The notes under the pieces were generated by a model. It did no database searches, was not told where the DNA came from, and was given only the letters and a program-made list of their open reading frames with translations. From Bradyrhizobium sp. NDS-1 (GTDB lineage: Bacteria > Pseudomonadota > Alphaproteobacteria > Rhizobiales > Xanthobacteraceae): a stretch of DNA of 64,000 nucleotides. The position numbers were made by a program, and so were the translations under genes. This document shows, one piece after another, positions 36,056-46,728 of the stretch. Location: positions 6,619,501 through 6,683,500 of the forward strand of contig NZ_CP136628.1 in assembly GCF_032918005.1 (NCBI RefSeq), given 5' to 3'. The first letter of the stretch is position 1, and every line of letters starts with the position of its first letter.

Positions 36056-38569
36056 ATGACATCGCCCAAGCTCGACCGCCGCCAGATGCTGAAGCTCGAG
36101 GCCGCCGCAATCGCGGCCGCCGCCGCCGGCATGCCGGTTCCTGCGCTCGCCGCCAATCTCGTCACCGAGCGCAGCAGTGCCGAAATGAAATGGGACAAGG
36201 CCGCCTGCCGCTTCTGCGGCACCGGCTGCTCGGTGATGGTCGGGACCAAGGACAATCGCGTCGTCGCCACTCACGGCGACATCAAGTCCGAGGTCAATCG
36301 CGGCCTCAACTGCGTCAAGGGCTACTTCCTCTCCAAGATCATGTACGGCCACGACCGCCTGACCCAGCCGATGCTGCGCAAGACGGGCGGCAAATACGAC
36401 AAGGACGGCGAGTTCACGCCCGTGTCCTGGACCGAAGCCTTCGACATCATGGAGCTGAAGTGGAAGGAGGCGATCAAGAAGCGCGGGCCGAACGGCGTCG
36501 CGATGTTCGGCTCCGGCCAGTGGACGATCTGGGAAGGCTACGCGGCCTCGAAACTGTTCAAGGCCGGCTTCCGCACCAACAACATCGACCCCAATGCACG
36601 TCACTGCATGGCCTCCGCCGTTGCCGGCATGATGCGCACCTTCGGCATCGACGAGCCGCCCGGCTGCTATGACGACATCGAGGCGACCGACGCCTTCGTG
36701 CTGTGGGGCTCCAACATGGCGGAGATGCACCCGATCCTGTGGACGCGTCTGGCCGACCGCCGTCTGTCTGCGCCGCATGTCCGTGTCGCCGTGCTCTCGA
36801 CCTTCGAGCACCGCTCGTTCGACCTCGCCGACATCGGCATGGTGTTCAAGCCGCACACCGACCTCTACATCCTCAACGCCATCGCCAACCACATCATCAA
36901 GACCGGCCGGGTCAACAAGGACTTCATCGCCAAGCATACCGTGTTCAAGCGCGGCCAGACCGACATCGGCTATGGCCTGCGGCCCGAGCATCCGCTGCAG
37001 AAGAAGGCAACCGGCGCGGCGAAACCCAACGACGCCACGGACATGAGCTATGACGAGTTCGTCAAGTTCGTGTCGGAATACACGCTGGAGAAGGCCGCCG
37101 AGATGTCGGGCGTGCCGCTCAACCGGCTGGAGGCGCTCGCCGAGCTCTATGCCGATCCCAAGACCAAGGTGGTCTCGTTCTGGACCATGGGCTTCAACCA
37201 GCACACCCGCGGTGTCTGGTGCAACAACCTCGTCTACAACATCCATCTTCTGACCGGAAAGATCTCCTCGCCCGGCAACAGCCCGTTCTCGCTGACCGGC
37301 CAGCCCTCGGCCTGCGGCACCGCGCGCGAGGTCGGCACCTTCTCGCACCGCCTGCCCGCCGACATGGTCGTGACCAACAAGGCGCATCGCGATCACGCCG
37401 AGCACATCTGGCAGCTGCCCGAAGGCACCATTCCGGACAAGAACGGCGCCCACGCCGTGCTGCAGAGCCGGATGCTGAAGGACGGCCTGATCAACGCCTA
37501 TTGGGTGCAGGTCAACAACAACCTCCAGGCCGGGCCCAACATCAACGAAGAGACTTATCCCGGTTTCCGCAACCCCGACAATTTCATCGTGGTCTCGGAC
37601 GCCTACCCTTCCGTGACCGCGCTTGCCGCCGACCTGATCCTGCCCACCGCGATGTGGGTGGAGAAGGAGGGCGCCTACGGCAACGCCGAGCGGCGCACCC
37701 AGTTCTGGCATCAACTCGTCCCCGCGCCGGGCGAGTCGAAGTCCGATCTCTGGCAGCTGATGGAGTTCTCCAAGCGCTTCAAGATCGAGGAGGTCTGGCC
37801 CGCGGAGCTGATCGCCAAGAAGCCGGACGTTCGCGGCAAGACGCTGTTCGACGTGCTCTACAGGAACGGGCAGGTCGACAAATTCCCTGTTACCGACATC
37901 GAGGCGGGCTACGCCAACGACGAATCCAAGGCCTTCGGCTTCTACGTCCACAAGGGCCTGTTCGAGGAATATGCCCAGTTCGGCCGCGGCCATGGCCACG
38001 ACCTCGCGCCGTTCGACACCTATCACCGCGAGCGCGGCCTGCGCTGGCCGGTGGTCAACGGCCAGGAGACGAAGTGGCGCTTCCGCGAGGGTAGCGACCC
38101 CTACGTCAAGCAGGGCACCGACGTGCAGTTCTACGGCCATGCCGACGGCAAGGCGCGCATCTTCGCGCTGCCCTACGAGCCGCCGGCGGAATCGCCGGAC
38201 AACGACTATCCGTACTGGCTCTCGACCGGCCGCGTGCTGGAGCACTGGCACTCCGGCACCATGACGCGCCGCGTGCCCGAGCTCTTCAAGGCCTTCCCCG
38301 AAGCCGTCTGCTTCATCCATCCCGACGACGCACAGGACATGAAGCTCCGGCGCGGCGACGAGGTAAAGGTCGTGTCCCGCCGCGGCTTCATCCGCGCCCG
38401 GGTCGAAACGCGCGGTCGCGACCGGCCGCCGCGCGGCCTCGTCTTCGTGCCCTGGTTCGACGAATCCAAGCTGATCAACAAGGTGACGCTGGACGCGACC
38501 GATCCGATCTCGCTGCAGACCGACTTCAAGAAATGCGCCGTGCGCATCGAGCGGGTGAGCCTGTCATGA
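36056..38569 (+). CDS. napA: Periplasmic nitrate reductase catalytic subunit NapA
   Basis: 837 residues. ATG 36056, AGGAAG upstream. Tat signal LDRRQMLKL (6-14). [4Fe-4S] cysteines C51-x2-C54-x3-C58-x27-C86, the molybdenum ligand C184 (ARHCMASA), and bis-MGD-binding domains through to the C-terminal MGD fold. It reduces nitrate to nitrite in the periplasm, fed by NapC and NapB. Its stop overlaps napB (ATGA). Confidence 0.97.
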   Translation: MTSPKLDRRQMLKLEAAAIAAAAAGMPVPALAANLVTERSSAEMKWDKAACRFCGTGCSVMVGTKDNRVVATHGDIKSEVNRGLNCVKGYFLSKIMYGHDRLTQPMLRKTGGKYDKDGEFTPVSWTEAFDIMELKWKEAIKKRGPNGVAMFGSGQWTIWEGYAASKLFKAGFRTNNIDPNARHCMASAVAGMMRTFGIDEPPGCYDDIEATDAFVLWGSNMAEMHPILWTRLADRRLSAPHVRVAVLSTFEHRSFDLADIGMVFKPHTDLYILNAIANHIIKTGRVNKDFIAKHTVFKRGQTDIGYGLRPEHPLQKKATGAAKPNDATDMSYDEFVKFVSEYTLEKAAEMSGVPLNRLEALAELYADPKTKVVSFWTMGFNQHTRGVWCNNLVYNIHLLTGKISSPGNSPFSLTGQPSACGTAREVGTFSHRLPADMVVTNKAHRDHAEHIWQLPEGTIPDKNGAHAVLQSRMLKDGLINAYWVQVNNNLQAGPNINEETYPGFRNPDNFIVVSDAYPSVTALAADLILPTAMWVEKEGAYGNAERRTQFWHQLVPAPGESKSDLWQLMEFSKRFKIEEVWPAELIAKKPDVRGKTLFDVLYRNGQVDKFPVTDIEAGYANDESKAFGFYVHKGLFEEYAQFGRGHGHDLAPFDTYHRERGLRWPVVNGQETKWRFREGSDPYVKQGTDVQFYGHADGKARIFALPYEPPAESPDNDYPYWLSTGRVLEHWHSGTMTRRVPELFKAFPEAVCFIHPDDAQDMKLRRGDEVKVVSRRGFIRARVETRGRDRPPRGLVFVPWFDESKLINKVTLDATDPISLQTDFKKCAVRIERVSLS

Positions 38570-39036
38570 TGAAAAGATTTGCAATAGTCCTGCTCGCGGT
38601 CGCAATCGCCGCGGGTACGGGTTCACTGACCGCGCAGACGGTGACGTCCGGCCTGCGCGGCCCGACACCGCTCAACGACGAGGGACCGGCACCGCCGATG
38701 CTGCCGAACCGCAACACCTCCGAAAAGGAGGTGCGCAACTATCCGGAACAGCCGCCGGTGATCCCGCACAGCATCGACGGCTACCAGATCGACCTCAACG
38801 GCAACAAATGCCTGTCCTGCCACGCACGGGCGCGCACGGCGGAATCGCAGGCGCCGATGGTCTCGATCACGCACTTCATGGACCGCGACGGCCAGTTCCT
38901 GGCCTCGGTCTCGCCGCGACGCTTCTTCTGCACGGAATGCCACGTGCCGCAGAACACCGCCAATCCGCCGGTCAGCAACGACTTCATCGACATCGACACG
39001 CTGCTGTCGCGCGCCAGCCCCGGTGGCCGGCGATGA
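38566..39036 (+). CDS. napB: Periplasmic diheme cytochrome NapB
   Basis: 156 residues, ATG 38566 overlapping the napA stop. Signal peptide 1-24 ([20 protein letters not shown]). Two heme c motifs, C82-LSCH and C122-TECH, and the conserved [20 protein letters not shown] segment. Electron-transfer partner of NapA. Overlaps napC by four bases. Confidence 0.96.
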   Translation: MMKRFAIVLLAVAIAAGTGSLTAQTVTSGLRGPTPLNDEGPAPPMLPNRNTSEKEVRNYPEQPPVIPHSIDGYQIDLNGNKCLSCHARARTAESQAPMVSITHFMDRDGQFLASVSPRRFFCTECHVPQNTANPPVSNDFIDIDTLLSRASPGGRR

Positions 39037-39686
39037 CGACGACCGCTGACGGGCCCAAGGCCGAGCTGAAGACCAAGCGCGGCTTCCTGGCGCGAAGCCG
39101 GGAGTTTGCGTTGGAGCTCTGGCAGGTGCTGACCCGGCCGAGCTCGGTATTCGCCCTCGGCACGCTGGTGTTGGCCGGTTTCGTTGCCGGCGTGATCTTC
39201 TGGGGCGGCTTCAACACCGCGCTGGAAATCACCAACACCGAGAAGTTCTGCACCGGCTGCCACGAGATGAAGGACAACGTCTACGCCGAGCTGAAGTCGA
39301 CCATCCACTTCAGCAACCGCTCCGGCGTGCGCGCGACATGCCCGGACTGCCACGTGCCGCACAACTGGACCGACAAGATCGCGCGCAAGATGCAGGCCTC
39401 CAAGGAGGTCTGGGGCAAGATCTTCGGCACCATCGACACCCGCGAGAAATTCCAGGACCACCGGCTCGAACTGGCGGCGCATGAATGGGCCCGCTTCAAG
39501 GCCAACGATTCGCTGGAGTGCCGCAACTGCCACAGCGCCGATTCCATGGACATCACCAAGCAGTCGCCGCGCGCATCAGTGGCGCACCAGCGCTTCCTGT
39601 TCACCAAGGAGAAGACCTGCATCGACTGCCACAAGGGCATCGCCCATCAGCTGCCCGACATGCGCGGCGTTCCCGGCTGGCAGTAA
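39033..39686 (+). CDS. napC: Membrane tetraheme cytochrome NapC
   Basis: 217 residues of the NapC/NirT family. One membrane segment near the N-terminus (about 38-60). Four CxxCH motifs at 73-77, 103-107, 163-167 and 196-200. It takes electrons from quinol and passes them to NapAB. Last gene of the operon; no napF/G/H in view, so this is the quinol-NapC route. Confidence 0.96.
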   Translation: MTTTADGPKAELKTKRGFLARSREFALELWQVLTRPSSVFALGTLVLAGFVAGVIFWGGFNTALEITNTEKFCTGCHEMKDNVYAELKSTIHFSNRSGVRATCPDCHVPHNWTDKIARKMQASKEVWGKIFGTIDTREKFQDHRLELAAHEWARFKANDSLECRNCHSADSMDITKQSPRASVAHQRFLFTKEKTCIDCHKGIAHQLPDMRGVPGWQ

Positions 39687-39773
39687 GGCCAGGCCGGCGG
39701 CTTGAACGGGCGGAGCGAATGGTTAGTTTTGGGGGATAGCGAATCGCCTCGTTTCGCACCTCTCAAGACAGAC

Positions 39774-40889
39774 ATGGCCACCTTCACCCCGCATCAGGAT
39801 GCCGCCCTCAAGGCCGTCGGCGACTGGCTGAAAGCAAAACCCGGCCGTAACGGCACGCCGCCGGTGTTCCGCCTGTTCGGCTTCGCCGGGACGGGCAAGA
39901 CAACGCTGGCGCGGCACATCGCCGAAGGCGTCGATGGCGAGGTGAAGTTCGCCGCCTTCACCGGCAAGGCCGCCCTTGTCATGCGCAACAAGGGTTGCGA
40001 CGAGGCCTCTACCATCCATTCGCTGATCTACCGCGCCCGCGAATCCGGCGAGGAACAGCCGAGCTTCGAATTGTGGGACGACGCGCCGGCCTCGAAGGCC
40101 AAGCTGATCGTGATCGACGAATGCTCGATGGTCGATGCCGAACTCGGGCGCGACCTGATGTCGTTCGATTGCCCGCTGCTGGTGCTGGGAGATCCCGCGC
40201 AGCTGCCGCCCATCCAGGGCGGCGGCTTCTTCACCAATACCGAACCGGACGCGATGCTGACCGAGGTGCATCGCCAGGCGCAGGACGATCCGATCGTGCG
40301 GATGTCGATGGATGTCCGCGAGGGACGCGAACTCGACATCGGCCGCTATGGCGAGAGCGAGGTGGTTTCCCGCAAGGAGCTCGACCCCGACCGCGTCATG
40401 GGCGCCGACCAGGTGCTGGTCGGCCGCAACAACACGAGGCGCGCGTACAACATGCGGGTGCGCCAGCGCCAGAACATCGAGGACGTCTTTCCGGTCGCCG
40501 GCGACAAGCTGGTGTGCCTGCGCAACAACCGCAAGAAGGGCCTGTTCAACGGCGGCCTGTGGCGGGTGAAGTCGCGCAACACCTCGCGCTCGAAGTCGCG
40601 CATCCTCTCGATGCGGCTGTCTCCGGACGAGGATTTCGGACACAAGGTGACCAAGGTCTCGGTGCGCGCCGATTGCTTCGAAGGCGGCGTCGAGCAGATC
40701 GCCTGGGAGCAGCGCAAGCCCTATGACGAGTTCGACTATGGCTACGTGCTGACCGTGCACAAGTCGCAGGGCTCGCAATGGGACGACGTCGTGCTGTTCG
40801 ACGAGAGCTTCGCGTTTCAGGAGTCCAGGGCACGCTGGCTGTACACGGGAATCACGCGCGCGGCGAAGAGGCTGAGTATCGTCGTTTAG
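39774..40889 (+). CDS. RecD-like ATP-dependent DNA helicase
   Basis: 371 residues, superfamily 1B. ATG 39774 starts MATFTPHQDAALKAVGDWLK; the longer frame upstream is not conserved. Walker A GFAGTGKTT, Walker B VIDECSM, motif III LGDPAQLPPI, and C-terminal motif VLTVHKSQGSQWDD with the arginine-rich GITRAAKR. It is much shorter than RecD or RecD2 and lacks their N-terminal domain, so it is a compact helicase of unknown DNA-repair role. Single gene. Confidence 0.85.
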   Translation: MATFTPHQDAALKAVGDWLKAKPGRNGTPPVFRLFGFAGTGKTTLARHIAEGVDGEVKFAAFTGKAALVMRNKGCDEASTIHSLIYRARESGEEQPSFELWDDAPASKAKLIVIDECSMVDAELGRDLMSFDCPLLVLGDPAQLPPIQGGGFFTNTEPDAMLTEVHRQAQDDPIVRMSMDVREGRELDIGRYGESEVVSRKELDPDRVMGADQVLVGRNNTRRAYNMRVRQRQNIEDVFPVAGDKLVCLRNNRKKGLFNGGLWRVKSRNTSRSKSRILSMRLSPDEDFGHKVTKVSVRADCFEGGVEQIAWEQRKPYDEFDYGYVLTVHKSQGSQWDDVVLFDESFAFQESRARWLYTGITRAAKRLSIVV

Positions 40890-40995
40890 ATTCGCTGCCG
40901 TCGGGTGGGCAAAAGCGCAACGCGCCGTCCCCGCGCCCTCCCTCCGCAAGTCAAAAATCGTGGGCGCTTCGCTTTGCCCGCCCTACGGCACTCTG

Positions 40996-42681
40996 TCACT
41001 TCCCCGCGACAAAATAAAAGTCCTCCCGGCCCGGCGGCGAGCCGTAAGTGAACGGCTGCTGGGCGTGCCTGGTCGCGGCCCAGACGTCGTCGCGGATGAT
41101 GTCGAACAGTTTCCGGATTTCGACGCGCGGCTGCTTGATCTCGCGGGCGAGCGCCGTGGCGAACGGGCTGTTGGCGGCACCATCGCCGTCCATCGCGGTC
41201 TCGCCATGCTTGGCGGCGTAGACCACCATGAAGCCGGCGCCGGGCTCGATGTTGGAAAAGCCCCTGTCGACCAGTTTCAGCGACAGCGTGCGTTGCATGG
41301 CCGGCGCGAACGGATTGTCGCGGCAGGCATCCAGCACCACGAGACGCACCTTTCGCGCGGCCCCGACGGCGGCGATCACCTGCTCCAGCGCGACGGCCTC
41401 GGCCTCGGCGTCCTTGTCGGCGGTGAGCCTGGCGTCGACCGGAACGAGGTAGTTCACCCCGCCGATCTCGAAACCGTGGCCGGCATAGTAGACCACCGCC
41501 CAATCGGCCTTTTCCGCTTCCTCGGCGAAGGCTTTCAGCGTCCGGAAGAACGTGTCGCGGGTGAGGTCTTTGGCATCCATCACGCTCTGGAAGCCGAGAT
41601 CGCGCAGCACGCCTGCGATCAGCTTCGCATCGCGCGGCGGATTCGGCAGCGCATGGACGTTCTTGTAGGCGCCGTTGCCGATCACCAGCGCAACGCGGCG
41701 GCCGGTGGACGCGCCTCCCGGCGTCTGCGGCATCAGCGCGGCGAGCCGCTCCTGCGCCTTGGCGCGGGCGCGCGCGACATCGGGCTCGTCGAACTTCGTC
41801 AGCGAATAGGCCGCCGCCCGATAGTCGGCGCGCGCCTGGGCGAAATCGCGCCTCATCTCATAGATCTGGCCGCGGCCGGAATGGGCGCGGACGTTGTTCG
41901 GATTGATCTGGATGGCCGTGTTGTAGTCCTTCAGGGCGGCGTCGAGGTCGCCCTTCATCATGCTGACGTCGGCGCGATTGTTGACCGCGAATACGTTCTT
42001 CGGCTGTTTCTCGATCAGGCGGTTGCAGTCGGCAAAGGCCTGATCGAACTTGCCCATCATGCCGTAGGTGATGCAGCGGTTGCCGGCGATCTGCGGCGCG
42101 GCCGGGTCGATCTTCTCAGCCTCCGCGAAATCGGCGAGCGCACCGTCGAAATCCTTCATCAGCGTGCGCGTGCGGGCACGATTGGTCCAGGCGAGCAGGA
42201 ATTTCGGCGTGTATTTGATCGACAGGCTGAAATCATCGAGCGCACTTTGCTGCGCGCCTCTGCGCGCGTGGATGACGCCCCGATTGTTGTAGGGGACACC
42301 ATAGGTCGGGCGCTTCTGGAGGGCGAGATTGTAGTCCGCCATGGCGAGGTCGTCCTGGCCCTTGCGCTCATAGGCGAGGCCGCGCAGGTTGAGGGCAATG
42401 ACGTAGTCCGGATCGAGATCGAGCGCGATGGACAGGGTCTCGATCGCATGGTCGTAGTCGCGCCTGTTGATCAGCGAGCTGCCGCGCGCGGAGAGCGCAA
42501 TGGCCTTGTCCTTGCCAGTGAGCTTGTCGGCCTTCAGCAGATTTTCGCAGGCATTGGCGCGGGCCTGCACGTCGGCCTGGCGGTCGCGGCAGGTGGCGAG
42601 CTCGTCGGCTTGCGGGTCGGCCGCGGCGCTCGACACGCCGGCGGCCAGGAGGACGAGGATCAGGGAAACCACGCGCAGCAT
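40996..42681 (-). CDS. Secreted TPR and caspase-like (C14 metacaspase/orthocaspase) protein
   Basis: 561 residues. Signal peptide 1-21 (MLRVVSLILVLLAAGVSSAA). TPR-type repeats fill about 58-315 (ARGSSLINRRDYDHAIETLS; NLRGLAYERKGQDDLAMADY and others). The C14 caspase-like domain is at about 328-555 (RRVALVIGNGAYKN), with dyad H402 (YYAGHGFEIGG) and C453 (VVLDACRDNPF) intact. Predicted periplasmic protease or, if inactive, a scaffold; bacterial members typically cleave after Arg/Lys. No partner genes adjacent. Confidence 0.85.
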   Translation of the reverse strand: MLRVVSLILVLLAAGVSSAAADPQADELATCRDRQADVQARANACENLLKADKLTGKDKAIALSARGSSLINRRDYDHAIETLSIALDLDPDYVIALNLRGLAYERKGQDDLAMADYNLALQKRPTYGVPYNNRGVIHARRGAQQSALDDFSLSIKYTPKFLLAWTNRARTRTLMKDFDGALADFAEAEKIDPAAPQIAGNRCITYGMMGKFDQAFADCNRLIEKQPKNVFAVNNRADVSMMKGDLDAALKDYNTAIQINPNNVRAHSGRGQIYEMRRDFAQARADYRAAAYSLTKFDEPDVARARAKAQERLAALMPQTPGGASTGRRVALVIGNGAYKNVHALPNPPRDAKLIAGVLRDLGFQSVMDAKDLTRDTFFRTLKAFAEEAEKADWAVVYYAGHGFEIGGVNYLVPVDARLTADKDAEAEAVALEQVIAAVGAARKVRLVVLDACRDNPFAPAMQRTLSLKLVDRGFSNIEPGAGFMVVYAAKHGETAMDGDGAANSPFATALAREIKQPRVEIRKLFDIIRDDVWAATRHAQQPFTYGSPPGREDFYFVAGK

Positions 42682-42940
42682 GTTGTCGGGCCTGCTCCAG
42701 CCGAATTCCTCTTGAGTCGATCATCGATCGCCCCGGTTCATCTAGCGCCGAGTTCCCGGTCTCGCCAAGCGGGCGCTCGCCGGACCGTGCCGCCCGGCTC
42801 ATTTCACAGACTCGTGTCCGTCCCGCCGTAACAATCGGCGGCTGCGCCCGTATCTCGGGTGATGCGAAAAGGCGGCCGGGCAACTGTTCGTCCGGCCGCG
42901 ACCGCCCTAGACTGTCAGACCTTCCGAAAGAGGATCCGCC

Positions 42941-43657
42941 ATGCGCCGACCTGCCCTCGCCTCCCTGCTGGCCGCAACCACCGCCCTCTCGCTCACCTTT
43001 GCGCTGGCCTTTGCCACGCCGTCCCGGGCCGCCGAGGATGCGGTCGTGATCCCCGCCCCAGCCGTGGATGCGGCACAAGCGAGCGGGATCCAGACCGCGG
43101 TGGTCGCCGGCGGCTGCTTCTGGGGCGTGCAGGGCGTCTTCCAGCACACCGCAGGCGTCGTCAACGCGGTCTCCGGCTATGCCGGCGGCACCAAGGCGAC
43201 CGCCGACTACAAGGCGGTCTCGAGCGGCCGGACCGGCCACGCCGAGGTCGTCGAGATCAAGTACGATCCGAAGAAGATTTCCTACGGCAAGATCCTCCAG
43301 ATCTACTTCTCGGTGGTGCACGACCCGACCCAGCTCAACCGGCAGGGCCCCGACGTCGGCCCGCAATATCGCTCGGCGATCTTCGCCACCTCCGACGAGC
43401 AGAAGAAGGTGGCGGAGGCCTATATCGCCCAGCTCAATGGCGCCAAGGTCTTCAGCAAGCCGATCGTGACCAAGGTCGGCCCGCTGGAGGCGTTCTACCC
43501 GGCGGAGGCCTACCACCAGGACTATCTGACGCTGCACCCGAACCAGCCTTACATCGCCTATAACGACCTGCCGAAGGTCGAGAACCTGAAAAAGCTGTTC
43601 GCGGATAACTACATTGAAAAGCCGACGCTGGTCAGTGCCAGCAAGGCCACCAACTGA
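42941..43657 (+). CDS. msrA: Peptide methionine sulfoxide reductase MsrA, exported form
   Basis: 238 residues. Signal peptide 1-30 (MRRPALASLLAATTALSL), so it acts in the periplasm. The active-site segment is VVAGGCFWGVQGVFQHTAGV with catalytic C59. Also SGYAGGTKATADYKAVSSG, EVVEIKYDPKKISYGKI and HDPTQLNRQGPDVGPQYRSA. Reduces S-sulfoxides of methionine. Followed after 30 bases by msrB, which has no signal peptide. Confidence 0.94.
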   Translation: MRRPALASLLAATTALSLTFALAFATPSRAAEDAVVIPAPAVDAAQASGIQTAVVAGGCFWGVQGVFQHTAGVVNAVSGYAGGTKATADYKAVSSGRTGHAEVVEIKYDPKKISYGKILQIYFSVVHDPTQLNRQGPDVGPQYRSAIFATSDEQKKVAEAYIAQLNGAKVFSKPIVTKVGPLEAFYPAEAYHQDYLTLHPNQPYIAYNDLPKVENLKKLFADNYIEKPTLVSASKATN

Positions 43658-43687
43658 TCGCGAGATCATCTCAGGAACGGGAGACCC

Positions 43688-44107
<420 letters not shown>

Positions 44108-44218
44108 TCAGCATGCGGCGTCGGGTTCCCTCGTGGAACCCGACTCCGGGATGTGCTTTCTTCTCTGGCGGTGCGGTGAGGCCGATCACGCATTTTGGCG
44201 ACCGCCAGGGAGGAAGCC

Positions 44219-44383
44219 ATGTCACTCGGGACCATCCTGATCATCCTGGTGATCATCTATCTTCTCGGGGGCCTGTCCGGCCGCCTGGGGGGTTACGGCT
44301 ATGGCCTGGGCCATTCCGGCATGGGGATCGGCGGCGTCGTGCTCGTGGTGCTGGTCCTGCTGTTGCTTCTTGGCAAACTGTAA
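44219..44383 (+). CDS. DUF3309 family small membrane protein
   Basis: 54 residues: MSLGTILIILVIIYLLGG, a Gly-rich GYGYGLGHSG turn, then a second hydrophobic segment VVLVVLVLLLLLGKL. GGAGG lies seven bases before the ATG. A widespread, uncharacterised rhizobial family; could be a general stress protein. Standalone gene. Confidence 0.8.
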   Translation: MSLGTILIILVIIYLLGGLSGRLGGYGYGLGHSGMGIGGVVLVVLVLLLLLGKL

Positions 44384-44596
44384 GCCAAATAAGGCATTGA
44401 AATTACAAGGTTTATCGCGCGTGCGGGGCTGCCATGCGCGGATTCATCATCTCCCATCGCGGGGGTCGCATTTTTGTCAAAACGGCCTATATTAGAGGTC
44501 GAAAATGGCATGTGCGGCGGGCCCGCTTGATTGCGGCCCTGCCCTCCCAAACCCCACGCGCTTAAAGCCCCAGACAAGATCACGAGGTCTTTGACC

Positions 44597-44890
44597 ATGC
44601 GTCCACTGCGTCCGTTCAACTTCAACACCTCCGCCGAACTCTTCCCCGCCGCGATCCGCAAGAAGAAGCGTGCAGGCTTCACCTATCGCCGGTTCGGCAC
44701 CGCGGCCGAAGCCGTGCAGTTCGCGATGGAGCAGTTGCCGACGGATTCGCTGAACGGCGCCTATCTCCAGGTCGAGGAAGCGCGCTTCGACCAGAACGGC
44801 ATCCGCTCGCTCTATGAGAGCGAAGCTTTCCCGTTGCCCCGTCGTCCCAAGCCGGCGCAGCCGGCCGAAGCCGACGCCGACGCGGCGTAA
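44597..44890 (+). CDS. Hypothetical 97-residue protein
   Basis: Basic N-terminus ([20 protein letters not shown], then [28 protein letters not shown]), Pro/Ala-rich tail. ATG 44597 chosen; the longer frame to 44531 adds a tail without ribosome site. GAGG precedes it. Ends before a strong terminator at 44919-44952. No recognised domain. Confidence 0.65.
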   Translation: MRPLRPFNFNTSAELFPAAIRKKKRAGFTYRRFGTAAEAVQFAMEQLPTDSLNGAYLQVEEARFDQNGIRSLYESEAFPLPRRPKPAQPAEADADAA

Positions 44891-44918
44891 GTTTTTCGCA
44901 AGCATCCGATGTGCGTGG

Positions 44919-44952
44919 AAAGCGCGATGGCCGAAAGGCCGTCGCGCTTTTT
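44919..44952 (+). terminator. Rho-independent terminator
   Basis: AAAGCGCGATGGCC-GAAA-GGCCGTCGCGCTTTTT, stem with GAAA tetraloop and T-run, 28 bases behind the 97-residue gene. Confidence 0.92.
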
Positions 44953-44980
44953 GCGTTTTGAGGCTTTCGTGCTTCCACAG

Positions 44981-45010
44981 CGTCATGGCCTGGCTTGTCC
45001 GGGCATGACG
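44981..45010. repeat. Short palindrome (GTCATGGCCTGGC family fragment)
   Basis: CGTCATGGCCTGGCTTGTCC then GGGCATGACG: small imperfect palindrome of the GTCAT/ATGAC type seen in the other repeat families here. Confidence 0.45.
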
Positions 45011-45032
45011 AACCGCTGGGGCAATTGCGCAC

Positions 45033-45581
45033 CTACATCCGCGGCTGCTTGTCGAGCCAGCGCTGCAGCAGACGGACGTTGCGCATGTTGGCGCGGAACA
45101 TGACGTCGAAAGCGTCGCCCGCGAACGGGACGATGCCGACCACGCCGTCGAGCGCGACATTGCCCAGCATGCGCGCGGTAATGTACCAGGGTGCGCCCAG
45201 CGCGCGGGCCTCGCGCACCAGCCACAGCGAGATCGCCGTCGTGATGATGTCGCCGACGACAGGGATCAGGCCGATCAGCCCGTCGATGCCGTAGCGGATG
45301 TTGGTGCCGGGCACGATGAAGGCAACGTCGAGCAGCTTTGCGATCGCCTCGAGCCGCGCGATCCGCTGCTCGCGCGTCAAATTGCCGAACGGATTGCCAG
45401 CAAACGGATTGTCCTTGCCGAGATCGAAGCGGAACTCGCGAGATCCCGGCTCCAGCGCCTCGGGGCGGACCTCATGGCCCTCCTGATCGATGATCGGCGC
45501 GCGCGCCGCCTTGCCTGAGGCTGCACGCGAGCCGCTGCCCGAACGGGATCGGCGCGGAGCAATGATATCGTCGTCGGACAT
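45033..45581 (-). CDS. DUF4112 domain membrane protein
   Basis: 182 residues. ATG 45581 (MSDDD) has GAGG eight bases upstream; ATG 45587 is also in frame but too close to it. N-terminal low-complexity basic part, then DUF4112: IARLEAIAKLLDVAFIVPGT, IRYGIDGLIGLIPVVGDI, ITTAISLWLVREARALGAP and ARMLGNVALDGVVGIVPFAG. Two to four hydrophobic segments. Function unknown. Confidence 0.82.
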   Translation of the reverse strand: MSDDDIIAPRRSRSGSGSRAASGKAARAPIIDQEGHEVRPEALEPGSREFRFDLGKDNPFAGNPFGNLTREQRIARLEAIAKLLDVAFIVPGTNIRYGIDGLIGLIPVVGDIITTAISLWLVREARALGAPWYITARMLGNVALDGVVGIVPFAGDAFDVMFRANMRNVRLLQRWLDKQPRM

Positions 45582-45649
45582 GGTCATGGCCTCGAAGGAA
45601 CGCGCCGCCGCGGCGAAAGGTTGCTGCGCCGCGCTCTAAAGTCGCGCGC

Positions 45650-46075
45650 TCAGGTCGGCGCCGCCACTGCTTGCGGCTCCTTGACGTATCTGTGCACGAG
45701 CCAGGACGAAATCACCGCCGGCACGAACCCGACGAGGCCGTACAGGATGAACTGCACCGCGCCCGAGTCCGGCCCGCGCGAACTGTAGGTGAGCGAAGCC
45801 AGCACGAAGGCGAACAGGCCGACCAGCAGCATCCGCAAGCCAGGGCCGATGCGCCTGATATGGACCAGGATGTCGTCGACCGCGCCGATCATCAGCGCGG
45901 GCAGGAAGCCGAAGAGATAGCTGTATTGCAGGGTCTTGAAGAACACTGCGAACAGCTTGCCGACCTCGCCGAGACTGGTCTGGGTCCAATAGCCGGACTG
46001 ATAGGTCGTCGTCAGCAGCAGCAGGAACCCGCCGACGAACGGGCCGACCAGCGCAAACACCAGATAGCGTTTCAT
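45650..46075 (-). CDS. Hypothetical membrane protein, four predicted segments
   Basis: 141 residues. Hydrophobic segments at about 6-22, 50-68, 80-98 and 108-128 (MKRYLVFALVGPFVGGFLLL; YLFGFLPALMIGAVDDILV; LRMLLVGLFAFVLASLTY; VQFILYGLVGFVPAVISSWL). Similar proteins are annotated as hypothetical in Bradyrhizobium; function unknown. Single gene. Confidence 0.75.
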   Translation of the reverse strand: MKRYLVFALVGPFVGGFLLLLTTTYQSGYWTQTSLGEVGKLFAVFFKTLQYSYLFGFLPALMIGAVDDILVHIRRIGPGLRMLLVGLFAFVLASLTYSSRGPDSGAVQFILYGLVGFVPAVISSWLVHRYVKEPQAVAAPT

Positions 46076-46217
46076 CGAACACCCTCACACTTCTTCAGGG
46101 TTATAGCAGCGCCGTGGGAACCTTGAATAGCGGGGCGGACCTGCCTTTGCGGGAACAAGTGACACAGCGACGAGTTCAGACAGGACCTGAATTGTCCCTG
46201 TCACATTGGAGCCGCCC

Positions 46218-46460
46218 ATGGCCCGCAAATTTCTTCTGGCGACAGTCACGCTGGCGGCCCTGACCGGCCTGTCGAACCCGCCCGCCCTTGCGCAAGGCCA
46301 TATGGGAACGCCGCAGGAACAGCAGGCCTGCTCGCGAGACGCGCAGCGCTTCTGTCGCAAGGACCTCGGCAATGACGGCGCCGTGCAGAGCTGCCTGCAA
46401 GCCAACCGGGCCAAGCTGTCGAAGTCGTGCAGCAAGGTCTTTCAGAGCCACGGCATGTGA
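46218..46460 (+). CDS. Small secreted four-cysteine protein (copy 1)
   Basis: 80 residues. Signal peptide MARKFLLATVTLAALTGL with cleavage near ALA-Q. The mature protein has four cysteines spaced C-x7-C-x12-C-x11-C (CSRDAQRFC; QSCLQANRAKLSKSC). The same spacing recurs in the gene at 46986-47261. Family resembles GLG1-type cysteine-rich repeats. Function unknown. Confidence 0.75.
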   Translation: MARKFLLATVTLAALTGLSNPPALAQGHMGTPQEQQACSRDAQRFCRKDLGNDGAVQSCLQANRAKLSKSCSKVFQSHGM

Positions 46461-46497
46461 GGACTAGGACCATCCCCGGCGAATGGAGAGTGAAGCC

Positions 46498-46728
46498 ATG
46501 TTGCGCGACGAACAGCTCTCGATCCTGCGGGACATCAGCCAATCCGTTGCCTTCGCCGACGATCGGCAAGGCAAGATGGGGCAACTGATCGCGGACGGTT
46601 ACGTGATGAAGGACGGCGACCTGTTCGAGCTCACCGCCAAGGGCGTCACCGCCATCGAGGAACACGCAGCCGCGCTCGGCACCACCGATGCGGAACAAGC
46701 GAGCGCGTCCTCTGATCGGCTGATTTGA
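46498..46728 (+). CDS. Small hypothetical protein with winged-helix-like sequence
   Basis: 76 residues. ATG 46498 has GGAGAG eight bases before it. Reads LRDEQLSILRDISQSVAFAD, GQLIADGYVMKDGDLFELTA and KGVTAIEEHAAALG: alternation typical of a winged helix, but no firm family. Follows the four-cysteine gene by 37 bases on the same strand. Confidence 0.6.
   Translation: MLRDEQLSILRDISQSVAFADDRQGKMGQLIADGYVMKDGDLFELTAKGVTAIEEHAAALGTTDAEQASASSDRLI

Noticed and set aside
36041..38320. Open frame of 759 codons on the minus strand
   Set aside because: Antisense shadow of napA, which is certain from its cofactor motifs.
44465..44510. Sigma-70-like promoter (TTGTCA and TATATT) before the 97-residue gene
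   Set aside because: The two boxes are only about 8 bases apart, so they cannot form a normal -35/-10 pair.
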